Assembly: GCF_030169785.1 (NCBI RefSeq) | Contig: NZ_CP125854.1 | Span: 3,534,001 to 3,598,000, forward strand | From: Bdellovibrio sp. 22V | GTDB lineage: Bacteria; Bdellovibrionota; Bdellovibrionia; Bdellovibrionales; Bdellovibrionaceae | Length of the DNA stretch: 64,000 bases | Direction of reading: 5' to 3' | Shown: positions 1-7,727 of the stretch, piece after piece | Layout: each line of letters opens with the position of its first letter | Numbering within the stretch: the stretch's first letter is position 1 | Position numbers and translations under genes: made by a program | The notes under the pieces: generated by a model | Told to the model about the DNA's origin: nothing | The model's database searches: none | What the model saw: only the letters and a program-made list of their open reading frames with translations

Positions 1-2249
1 GGCTGGTTCTTGTTAAAGCTGTCGACGGATCTTATCCCTTTTATGGAGAGCTGGAGTTAAACTCCGGCACCGTTATTCACAATGATAGTGAAAAAGAAAT
101 TCTTTCCTCCCGCACGGCGTGGATATATCCGGAGCTGAATTCGCAACTGGGTCTTGGGCCCGGAGACGAAATTAAATTAGGCAAGCTGCAGTTAAAAGTC
201 GCGGATCTCGTTAAAAAAGATGCGACACAAACCTTTAGAGCGGCGACGTTAGCTCCGCGGGTATTTATAAATCGCGAGCTTCTTGGAGAATCAGGACTTA
301 TTCAGTACGGAAGTACTTTTTCAATGGCGTATCTTCTGAAGTTCCCTGCAGGAATTCAGGAAGATGTTCTGCGTGAAAAACTTTATCAGGCGCTGCCGGA
401 CCCGCAAATCAATATTGAAACTCCGTCCTCGGCCGGCGAGGATTCGGGCCGTCAGCTTCGTTATCTTTCCGACTATTTGGGTTTGGTCGCGATTGTGGCG
501 CTTTTTATGTCGGCATTGGGTGCGGCTTATATTTATCGTCTTTTCCTTTCCACCAGAATGAAAGAAATCGCCATCTTGCGCAGCCTAGGTTTGCAAAGTG
601 GCGAAGCTGTGAGCGTGTACATCATTCAGGCGTCTTTGTTAGGATTGCTTGCAACAATACCAACACTCTTTTTCAGCCACATGGTGTTGCCGCTACTAAG
701 TAAAATTCTTTCGAACTTTACGCCGTTCGACTTAGAACCGCATGTAAATCTGGAAGCTTTTTTGGTCGCGTTGTTTATGGCGGTCTTTGGCAGTTTCGTA
801 GTCAGTCTTCCGTTTCTCGTAAAGATTTTCGACCTGAAAGCCGCGAAACTTTTTAGCGAAGAAAAATTTTCTGTCGGCGAAGGCCCGCGACGATTTTGGC
901 CTTTTCTTCCTAGCGTGATTTTATTTTACTTCCTGGCGGTCTATCAGTCGCACTCGTGGAGAATCGGAAGCTTGTTCACAGGCTCCATGGTCGCGGTGAT
1001 TCTGGCATTGATCCTTGTGGGGTTCCTGACGGTGAAAGCGGCGGGATGGCTTAAAGGTTTTCAGCGCTGGTTTTTGAAGTTCAGCTTTTTAAGTCTGTCG
1101 CGACGAGCGGGGGCAAGTCTTGCGATCTTTGTCGCCTTGGGCCTTGGCGCTTTGCTTATTAATATTTTGCCGCAGCTTAAAAATTCATTGCAGGCGGAAT
1201 TTCAAATTGAAGGACGCTCGAAAATTCCGTCGCTCTTTATGTTTGATATTCAGGACGAACAGCTCCCAGGTGTGGAAAAGGTTCTTGAAAAAAATCAGGT
1301 TCAAGCTTTGGGACTTTCTCCGTTGGTTCGCGCTCGTATTCTCAAGGTTAATGGCCAAGACTATGAGCGCAAGATCGAGTCACAAGGTTTTAAAACCCGC
1401 GAAGAAGAAAGAGAAGCCCGTTTTCGCAACCGTGGTGTGAATCTCTCTTATCGTCACGACTTATCCGGTTCAGAAACTCTTCTTGATGGCCGCCCTTTTT
1501 CCGGGAACTTTGATCCTGATAAGCAGACTCGCGCAGAGCTTTCTGTCGAAGTGCGCTTTGCCGAGCGCATGGGCTTTCACATCGGTGACGTCCTTGTTTT
1601 TGACGTGCAGGGTGTGGAGGTCGAAGGCGAGATTATCAACCTTCGCAAAGTAAAGTGGACCAGCTTTCAGCCTAATTTCTTTATTCTTGTACAAAACGGT
1701 GTTCTTAACGATGCGCCTAAAACTTTCATCGCGGCAATTCCGTTTTTGCATGAAGAAAAGCGGGCCCGTATCCAGAACGAGATCGCACAAGAGTTCTCAA
1801 ATGTTTCTGTTATTGATGTTGTGCGTACGGTGGATGAGGTTTTAAAAACGGCGGAAAAAATGAGCTGGTCGCTGGAACTCATGGCGGGTTTGGCTTTGCT
1901 CACGGGATATATTGTTTTGTTTTCAATCGTGCGCAGCCAGATAAAACTGCGCCGCTGGGAATTGAACATGCTTAAAATCCTGGGGGCTTCCGGCGGGGAA
2001 GTGGCGAGCTTTATCCTTACAGAATTTGCCTTCTTATCATTTATAGCGGCTTTCGTGGGCGCATTGCTTAGTATCGTGGTGAGTTTCTCGCTAAATGCAT
2101 TTATTTTCGACGGAGACTTTAAACTGACTTGGGCTCAACCTTTGGTCTCAGTTTTGGTCATAACAGGATTAAGCTTATTGATTTCTTTCCTTGCGAGCCT
2201 GGATATTGTAAAAGAGAGTGCTTTGAGTATCTTGCGCGAGGAAAAATAG
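1..2249 (+). CDS. FtsX-like ABC transporter permease (5' end missing)
   Basis: The reading frame is open from the first bases of the window (frame of base 3) to the stop at 2249, so the start lies upstream. About 749 residues are visible. The protein alternates membrane blocks and soluble blocks: a periplasmic-type segment first, then a helix cluster around the residues encoded by 470-850, more helices at 890-1170, a second soluble block at 1200-1850, and a final helix cluster at 1850-2240. This is the architecture of the YbbP-type permease (COG3127), with two FtsX domains, that works with a YbbA-type ATPase in export or release of substrates at the inner membrane. The motif of charged and small residues after the first helix (TRMKEIAILRSLG) and its counterpart near the end (LRRWELNMLKILGAS) are the typical FtsX cytoplasmic loops. 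The ATPase partner is not in view and may be upstream. Substrate unknown. Confidence 0.85.
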   Translation, partial: LVLVKAVDGSYPFYGELELNSGTVIHNDSEKEILSSRTAWIYPELNSQLGLGPGDEIKLGKLQLKVADLVKKDATQTFRAATLAPRVFINRELLGESGLIQYGSTFSMAYLLKFPAGIQEDVLREKLYQALPDPQINIETPSSAGEDSGRQLRYLSDYLGLVAIVALFMSALGAAYIYRLFLSTRMKEIAILRSLGLQSGEAVSVYIIQASLLGLLATIPTLFFSHMVLPLLSKILSNFTPFDLEPHVNLEAFLVALFMAVFGSFVVSLPFLVKIFDLKAAKLFSEEKFSVGEGPRRFWPFLPSVILFYFLAVYQSHSWRIGSLFTGSMVAVILALILVGFLTVKAAGWLKGFQRWFLKFSFLSLSRRAGASLAIFVALGLGALLINILPQLKNSLQAEFQIEGRSKIPSLFMFDIQDEQLPGVEKVLEKNQVQALGLSPLVRARILKVNGQDYERKIESQGFKTREEEREARFRNRGVNLSYRHDLSGSETLLDGRPFSGNFDPDKQTRAELSVEVRFAERMGFHIGDVLVFDVQGVEVEGEIINLRKVKWTSFQPNFFILVQNGVLNDAPKTFIAAIPFLHEEKRARIQNEIAQEFSNVSVIDVVRTVDEVLKTAEKMSWSLELMAGLALLTGYIVLFSIVRSQIKLRRWELNMLKILGASGGEVASFILTEFAFLSFIAAFVGALLSIVVSFSLNAFIFDGDFKLTWAQPLVSVLVITGLSLLISFLASLDIVKESALSILREEK

Positions 2250-2252
2250 TTC

Positions 2253-3272
2253 ATGATGTCGCCTGACGAGGCTTTGACAAAAGCGAAGAAAATTTTGGAA
2301 GAAGGGGGAGTTATCGGCTTTCCCACCGAAACCGTGTATGGTTTGGCGGCACGAATTGATATCCCTTCTGCTATCGAAAAAATCTTTCTGACCAAAGAGC
2401 GCCCGTTTTTTGATCCTCTCATCGTGCATGTCGCGTCGATTGAACAAGCGAAGAAAGTAACGGCTTATTGGGCTCCTGCTTCACAAGCATTGGCTGAAGT
2501 GTTTTGGCCCGGTCCTCTCACAATGGTTCTTCCCCGAGATCCTTCCGTAAACACGATGATCACGTCAGGTTTGGAATCGGTGGGTATTCGTATGCCTAAT
2601 CACCCGTTGGCATTGGAGCTTTTACAGCAGGTCGGCGTGCCTTTGGCGGCGCCAAGCGCGAATAAATTTGGCAGAACTTCGCCAACTTCAGCGACACATG
2701 TGCGCGTTGAGTTTAAAAACGAGAATGTTTTTGTCGTCGATGGGGGTGACTGCCAAATTGGCATCGAGTCGACTGTTTTATTGGTTCGTCAATTGCCAGA
2801 TGATAAAGTCCGCCTTTCTATTCTACGACGTGGGCATATTTTAAAATCCGACATCGCTCGTGTTCTGACGGAAAAAGGATTTGAGTTTGAGTTTATTGAA
2901 CAAGTCGATAAACGCGAATCTCCAGGACATATGAAGCACCATTATATGCCTCCGGTGCCATTGATCGTTTGTCAGGACAGTGGGCGTTCTCAGGAAAGCG
3001 TGCTGCAGGAAGTGAACGAAAAGATCACGCAGCTTCCGGATGAAATCGAAAGTATCAAAATCATCAAGCCTAAAGGCGGGATTCACTCCGTATCGATTCT
3101 TAAACTTTCAGACGATCCGCTGCTGGCGACACGCGAGTTTTACGGAAAGTTGCGCGATGTAGCCGCCGAAGGTGCCGATTGCATTCTCTTTTATAAGGAA
3201 GCGCATCAGGCGGGGGAACGCTGGGAATCTCTCTTTGATCGTTTAAATAAAGCAGCTTCTTTGATTCTCTAA
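2253..3272 (+). CDS. L-threonylcarbamoyladenylate synthase, Sua5 type
   Basis: Predicted cytoplasmic enzyme that makes threonylcarbamoyl-AMP from threonine, bicarbonate and ATP for the t6A37 modification of tRNA. At 339 residues it is the long Sua5 form rather than the short TsaC form. The YrdC domain occupies about residues 5-200 and shows FPTETVYGLAA, TKERPFFDPLIVH and the SAN motif in APSANKFG. The conserved linker SPGHMKHHYMPP (about residue 224) leads into the C-terminal Sua5 domain. The start ATG lies 3 bases after the permease stop, suggesting co-transcription; a GAGG sequence sits inside the end of the upstream gene. An ATG one codon later is an equally possible start. Confidence 0.93.
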   Translation: MMSPDEALTKAKKILEEGGVIGFPTETVYGLAARIDIPSAIEKIFLTKERPFFDPLIVHVASIEQAKKVTAYWAPASQALAEVFWPGPLTMVLPRDPSVNTMITSGLESVGIRMPNHPLALELLQQVGVPLAAPSANKFGRTSPTSATHVRVEFKNENVFVVDGGDCQIGIESTVLLVRQLPDDKVRLSILRRGHILKSDIARVLTEKGFEFEFIEQVDKRESPGHMKHHYMPPVPLIVCQDSGRSQESVLQEVNEKITQLPDEIESIKIIKPKGGIHSVSILKLSDDPLLATREFYGKLRDVAAEGADCILFYKEAHQAGERWESLFDRLNKAASLIL

Positions 3273-3362
3273 ACTTATTTCCGACACAATCTTAAGAGAC
3301 TTCTGACAATTTTTCTTTTTAAAGGTGGTTACACTGAAGTTGATCGAAAGGGGAGGGGCCTG

Positions 3363-4238
3363 ATGATCAACTCACTTGCATACGCCAGCTTAGAAAGAGT
3401 TTCTTTAAATCTTCAATCCTTCTATCAGTTGCGACTTAATCGCATTCATAAGTTTCGAGCTAAGATCGAACTTCATAGCGAAGTCGGTCCCTTTATCATG
3501 AAAACCGTGACCGACGCGGAAGAACTCAAAGAGGCTTTGGCTTTGCGCTACGAGGTCTTTCATAAAGAGATGCTCGGCAAAAAAGCCTCTCGCGGTGTCG
3601 ACGTCGATCAATTCGACTTTGACTGCGATCATTTGATTATCAAAGACAAAAGATCCGACAGAATTGTTGGAACATATCGTTTGAATTGCTCACTCTTCAC
3701 GGACAATTTCTATTCGTCCCAAGAATTTATGATGTCGTCCCTCCTGAATCAGCCCGGCGTTAAACTTGAACTGGGACGCGCATGCATTCACAAAGATTTC
3801 CGTCGCGGTGTTTTGATTTCCCTTTTGTGGCGTGGAATCGCGGAATACATGGCGGCTTCCGAAGCAAAGTTATTATTTGGTTGTGCGACTGTAAAAACAG
3901 ACGATCCGCGAGATGCGGCTCTTCTGACACGTTATTTTGAAGAACAAGGCCGTATCTTGAGCGGATACAGAACACGCCCGACGCTCAGTTATACGATGCC
4001 GATGCTTAGTTATTTTATGGATGAAGTCCGAGGCCCTCTCACGGAGACTCAGAGAGCTGAAGCTGAGGAACTTCTTCCTCCTCTTGTAAGATCCTATTTG
4101 AAAATCGGCGCTTCTATTGGAGGCGAACCTGCGTGGGATAAAGAATTCCAGTGCATTGATTTTCTGACAATCCTTCAGCGCGAAGATTTAAATCGCACTT
4201 TGTGGAAAAAGTTTAAATTAGAAGAAACCCAAGCTTAG
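3363..4238 (+). CDS. OlsB-like GNAT acyltransferase (COG3176)
   Basis: 291 residues. The region from about residue 45 to 200 resembles the ornithine/lysine acyl-ACP N-acyltransferase family often annotated as putative hemolysin: a YEVF motif after an EELKEALALR helix, a DVDQFDFDCDHLI strand-turn, then VGTYRL and a LELGRACIHKDFR stretch that matches the acyl-donor binding strand of these GNAT enzymes. Members of the family transfer a fatty acyl group from ACP to an amino acid amino group, the first step of amino-acid lipid synthesis. Start ATG is preceded by a strong AGGGGAGGGG ribosome binding site. The next step enzyme OlsA belongs to the PlsC family, and a PlsC-like gene lies 6.5 kb downstream at 10758, but that link is only inference. 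Confidence 0.75.
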   Translation: MINSLAYASLERVSLNLQSFYQLRLNRIHKFRAKIELHSEVGPFIMKTVTDAEELKEALALRYEVFHKEMLGKKASRGVDVDQFDFDCDHLIIKDKRSDRIVGTYRLNCSLFTDNFYSSQEFMMSSLLNQPGVKLELGRACIHKDFRRGVLISLLWRGIAEYMAASEAKLLFGCATVKTDDPRDAALLTRYFEEQGRILSGYRTRPTLSYTMPMLSYFMDEVRGPLTETQRAEAEELLPPLVRSYLKIGASIGGEPAWDKEFQCIDFLTILQREDLNRTLWKKFKLEETQA

Positions 4239-4258
4239 GTCCATTGTTAAGTTGCATC

Positions 4259-4287
4259 GGGGCCCGTGAGATTTATCACGGGTCCCC
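4259..4287 (+). terminator. Hairpin terminator after the OlsB-like gene
   Basis: GGGGCCCGTGA pairs with TCACGGG-T-CCCC, an 11-pair stem with a one-base bulge and a loop of about six bases, followed by TCTAAATTTT. It separates the OlsB-like gene from the Ku gene. Confidence 0.6.
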
Positions 4288-4316
4288 TCTAAATTTTGTG
4301 TCTCTCTTCTTTCCCG

Positions 4317-4332
4317 TTTACTTTGAAGTAAA
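4317..4332. promoter_or_regulatory. Inverted repeat in front of the Ku gene
   Basis: TTTACTT-TG-AAGTAAA, seven-base arms with a two-base spacer, immediately upstream of the GGGGAGG ribosome binding site of the Ku gene. The position suits an operator or a short mRNA stem. It is not the TTAC-N3-GTAA LexA box because the spacing between TTAC and GTAA is six bases. Confidence 0.35.
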
Positions 4333-4344
4333 GGGGAGGAAGAT

Positions 4345-5196
4345 ATGCGCTCAAATATTTGGAAAGGGAGCATTAGCTTCGGACTTTTGAATATTCCCGT
4401 GTCCCTGCAAACTGCACAGGAAGACAAAGATCTGCATTTTTCGATGCTGGATAGTAAAGACCTCGCGCATATTAAATTCCAGCGCATCAACGCCAAAACC
4501 GGCAGGCAAGTTCCTTATGATCGCATCGTGAAGGGCTATCAGTATGCCTCTGGCCAATATGTTGTGATGAGTGACGATGACTTTAAAAAAGCCAATCCTG
4601 TGGCCAGCAAGACGATCGACATCGAAGATTTCGTTTTGCTAGACGAACTCGACACAATGATGTTTGAAAAACCTTATTATTTGGCTCCGCAAAAGGGCGC
4701 AGAAAAAGGTTACTTCCTGTTGCGGGAAGCGTTGGAGAAAACTAAAAAAGTCGCTATCGGAAAAATCGTCATTCGTACCAAGCAGCATCTGTGCATGATT
4801 ATGCCCAAAGGGGATTACCTGATTTTGGAACTTTTGCGTTTTGCTCATGAAGTGCGGGCTGTCGACGAGGTCGATTACCTTCGTGAAGTTAACAAAAGCG
4901 TTAAGTTTTCCACGCGAGAACTGCAAATGGCGGAAGATCTTATCAAAGGTATGACTTCGAAGTGGAAGCCGGAAAAATACAAGGACACTTATTACGATGA
5001 CTTGATGAAACGAATTCAGGCGAAAGTTAAACAAGGTAAAGGAAAATACGTGGAAGAGCCCGTCAAAGAACCGCGTATTGAAGAAGCCTCCAACGTTGTC
5101 GATTTGCTGCCCTTATTGCGTAAAAGTATTGAGGCGCGCGGCGGTAAGAAAACCAAAGCTCCTGCGAAGAAAGTCGCAAACTCAGCAAGGAGATAA
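4345..5196 (+). CDS. ku: Ku homodimeric DNA end-binding protein
   Basis: 283 residues, the usual size of bacterial Ku. The N-terminal core begins with the family signature MRSNIWKGSISFGLLNIPVSL, followed by the LHFSMLDSKDLAHIKFQRI strand and the GYQYASGQYVVMSDDDF segment that builds the ring around DNA ends. The last 20 or so residues are rich in Lys and Arg (GGKKTKAPAKK), the basic tail that helps Ku recruit LigD and slide on DNA. The gene ends 3 bases before ligD, so the two end-joining partners form one operon. Together they allow non-homologous repair of double-strand breaks when no second chromosome copy is available, which would fit a non-growing attack phase, although that is inference. 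Confidence 0.96.
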   Translation: MRSNIWKGSISFGLLNIPVSLQTAQEDKDLHFSMLDSKDLAHIKFQRINAKTGRQVPYDRIVKGYQYASGQYVVMSDDDFKKANPVASKTIDIEDFVLLDELDTMMFEKPYYLAPQKGAEKGYFLLREALEKTKKVAIGKIVIRTKQHLCMIMPKGDYLILELLRFAHEVRAVDEVDYLREVNKSVKFSTRELQMAEDLIKGMTSKWKPEKYKDTYYDDLMKRIQAKVKQGKGKYVEEPVKEPRIEEASNVVDLLPLLRKSIEARGGKKTKAPAKKVANSARR

Positions 5197-5199
5197 AAG

Positions 5200-7725
5200 A
5201 TGGCCACTTTGCGGGAATATACAAAGAAGCGGAATTTTAAAATCACTCCAGAGCCGGGACCGAAAGTAAAAAAGGCGACTAAAAAAAGTAAAAACGCGGC
5301 GCTGATGTTCGTTGTTCAGGAGCATCATGCTTCGCGCCTGCACTGGGATTTTCGTTTGGAATTAGATGGCGTTTTGAAAAGCTGGGCCGTCCCTAAAGGT
5401 CCTTCACTGGATCCTAAAGTAAAACGCCTTGCCGTCGAGACAGAAGATCATCCTTATTCTTATGGTTCTTTTGAAGGAACAATTCCCGAAGATCAATATG
5501 GCGCCGGCGAAGTTTATCTTTGGGATACAGGAACCTGGGAACCGGTCGGCGAGCCCCATGCTGGACTGAAAAAAGGACACCTTGAGTTCAAGCTCAAGGG
5601 GAAAAGATTGCACGGTCAATGGTCTCTTATCAGAACTGGAAGACCTGCCAGTGGCTCTAAGTCACAATGGCTTTTGTTCAAAAGAACCGATCAATTCGCG
5701 ATCACGGGAAACGAAGCGGAAGTCATTGGTGAAGATGTCAAGCCGCGAAGATCGCACGCCAAGAAACAAAGCGAAGCCCTGGTGAAGGCGAAAGCTGCGC
5801 CTAAAAAAAAAGCCCTCCGCGCGATAAAAGGCGCGGAACGCAAGCCTGACTTTATCCCTCCTGAACTTGCGCAGTTGGTGAAGGAACCTCCTGAAGGCGC
5901 CAAGTGGGTGCATGAAACCAAGTTTGACGGCTATCGCATGCAAGCTCATGTAGAAAGAGGCAAGGTCTCGTTTCATACAAGGACCGGGCTTGATTGGTCG
6001 AAATATTTTCCTTCGATTCAAAAAGCTCTGGAAAATCTAAACGCCGTGAATGCGATTATTGACGGAGAGGCGGTTTGGCTCGACGACGAAGGCCGAAGTA
6101 ATTTTCAGAAATTGCAAAATGCCATGAAAGCGCACGATCCTCATCGAATCATCTACTACGCTTTCGATCTTTTATTTCTCGATGGCGAAGATCTTCGACC
6201 TTTGCCTTTGAAGGAACGCAAACACCGGCTGGAAAAACTGATTAAATCACTGAAAAGTCCTTTAATCCGCTATAGCGATCATATCGAAGGACATGCTCAG
6301 GCGATGTTCAAAGCAGTCTGCGACTATAAACTCGAAGGTTTGATTTCTAAAAATCAAGAGAGCGCCTATCGTTCCGGCCGCGGAGGCGATTGGCTTAAAA
6401 CCAAATGCAAGATGCATCAAGAGTTTGTCATCGGCGGATTCTCGGAAGGAAGTGGCAGTCGCGCTGGTGGATTCGGTGCTTTGCTTTTGGGTGTTTATGA
6501 AGGTGATAAACTTCGTTACGCAGGCAAAGTTGGCACAGGTTTTACCGAGAAAACTTTAAAAGAGCTCTATCAGAAATTCAAAAAGCTCGAAGTCAAAAAA
6601 TCCCCGTTTGATTTAAAATCCCCGAAAGAAAAAGGCTCGCACTGGTTAAAACCGGTTTTGGCCGCTGAAGTCAGTTTCGGCAATTGGACGGATGAAGGCA
6701 TTCTGCGCACGCCGGTTTTTCATGGCCTGCGCGAAGACAAACCCGTTAAAGACATTCAATTAGAAGAAAAAAAACCGCTAAAAACGGTTTTGAAAAAAAC
6801 AAAAAGTCAAAAACAGGAGGAGCCGGAGATTCAAGAGCCTTTGGCTCTGACGAATCCCGATCGTCTTCTTTACGAAAAGGAAAAGATCACAAAAAAACAA
6901 GTCGCGGAATATTATCAGGAAATCTCTAAATGGATTCTTCCGCATATTGCGGATCGACCTCTGGCTTTATTACGTTGCCCCGAAGGCACCAGCAAGGATT
7001 GTTTTTTTCAAAAACACATCGCGGGAAAAATTCCTCCGGATGTGACACCCATTTCTATTAAGGAAAAAGAAAAATTAGAAAACTATCTGACAATTGATTC
7101 CAAAGAGGGACTGCTGTCGCTTTCCCAAATGAGTGCCTTTGAATTGCATGCCTGGGGTTGTCGCAGCGACCGTATTGAAAATCCGGATTTGATTGTAATG
7201 GATTTTGACCCGGGGCCAGGCCTGGGTTTTAAAGATGTGATCGCCGCGGCGGTCGAGCTGCGGGACCTCTTGAAGGATCTGCGTTTGAAAAGTTTTGTTT
7301 GTGTTTCCGGAGGAAAAGGACTGCACGTTCATATTCCCGTCGAACCCATTTATAGCTGGGAGCAAATAAAATCATTCTCGCAAACTTTGGCCAGAGAGAT
7401 GGCGTCCCGCAATCCGGATCGCTACACTGTGAATATGTCGAAGAAGGTCAGGGACAAAAGGATCTTTATAGATTATCTTCGCAATGGCCGTGGCTCTACA
7501 GCGGTTGTTCCTTATTCTTTGCGCGCCAGAAAAATCAGTGCCGTTGCTATGCCGGTCCACTGGGAAGACCTGACGAAACTAGAAAGTCCCAGTCAGTTCA
7601 CTTTGCCAAAGGCATTGCAGTACTTGCGAAAAAGAAAAACCGATCCTTGGAAAGACTATTTTAAAGCGAAACAAAAGATATCGATTCTTAAACCCACATT
7701 GTTTGAAGAAAGTTCAGTCGCATAA
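5200..7725 (+). CDS. ligD: ATP-dependent DNA ligase D (phosphoesterase-ligase-polymerase)
   Basis: 841 residues with three domains in the order seen in Pseudomonas LigD. First, the 3'-phosphoesterase domain (about 30-160) with EHHASRLHWDFRLE and the WAVPKGPS turn. Second, the ligase domain (about 210-520), where Lys241 in ETKFDGYR is the expected AMP-accepting lysine and DGEAVWLD, YYAFDLLFLDG and EGLISK follow as further nucleotidyltransferase motifs. Third, the primase-like polymerase domain (about 545-825) with VMDFDPGPG near residue 666 carrying the metal-binding Asp pair and SGGKGLHVH as the nucleotide-binding segment. Partner of Ku in break repair: it trims, fills and seals ends. No domain is missing or truncated. 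Confidence 0.97.
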   Translation: MATLREYTKKRNFKITPEPGPKVKKATKKSKNAALMFVVQEHHASRLHWDFRLELDGVLKSWAVPKGPSLDPKVKRLAVETEDHPYSYGSFEGTIPEDQYGAGEVYLWDTGTWEPVGEPHAGLKKGHLEFKLKGKRLHGQWSLIRTGRPASGSKSQWLLFKRTDQFAITGNEAEVIGEDVKPRRSHAKKQSEALVKAKAAPKKKALRAIKGAERKPDFIPPELAQLVKEPPEGAKWVHETKFDGYRMQAHVERGKVSFHTRTGLDWSKYFPSIQKALENLNAVNAIIDGEAVWLDDEGRSNFQKLQNAMKAHDPHRIIYYAFDLLFLDGEDLRPLPLKERKHRLEKLIKSLKSPLIRYSDHIEGHAQAMFKAVCDYKLEGLISKNQESAYRSGRGGDWLKTKCKMHQEFVIGGFSEGSGSRAGGFGALLLGVYEGDKLRYAGKVGTGFTEKTLKELYQKFKKLEVKKSPFDLKSPKEKGSHWLKPVLAAEVSFGNWTDEGILRTPVFHGLREDKPVKDIQLEEKKPLKTVLKKTKSQKQEEPEIQEPLALTNPDRLLYEKEKITKKQVAEYYQEISKWILPHIADRPLALLRCPEGTSKDCFFQKHIAGKIPPDVTPISIKEKEKLENYLTIDSKEGLLSLSQMSAFELHAWGCRSDRIENPDLIVMDFDPGPGLGFKDVIAAAVELRDLLKDLRLKSFVCVSGGKGLHVHIPVEPIYSWEQIKSFSQTLAREMASRNPDRYTVNMSKKVRDKRIFIDYLRNGRGSTAVVPYSLRARKISAVAMPVHWEDLTKLESPSQFTLPKALQYLRKRKTDPWKDYFKAKQKISILKPTLFEESSVA

Positions 7726-7727
7726 CA

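Noticed and set aside
3303-3335. Promoter CTGACA / TACACT before the OlsB-like gene
   Set aside because: The spacer is about 21 bases, too long for a standard sigma-70 promoter.
4318-4331. TTAC...GTAA in front of Ku as a LexA site
   Set aside because: The spacing is six bases, not three, so it is treated as a separate inverted repeat.
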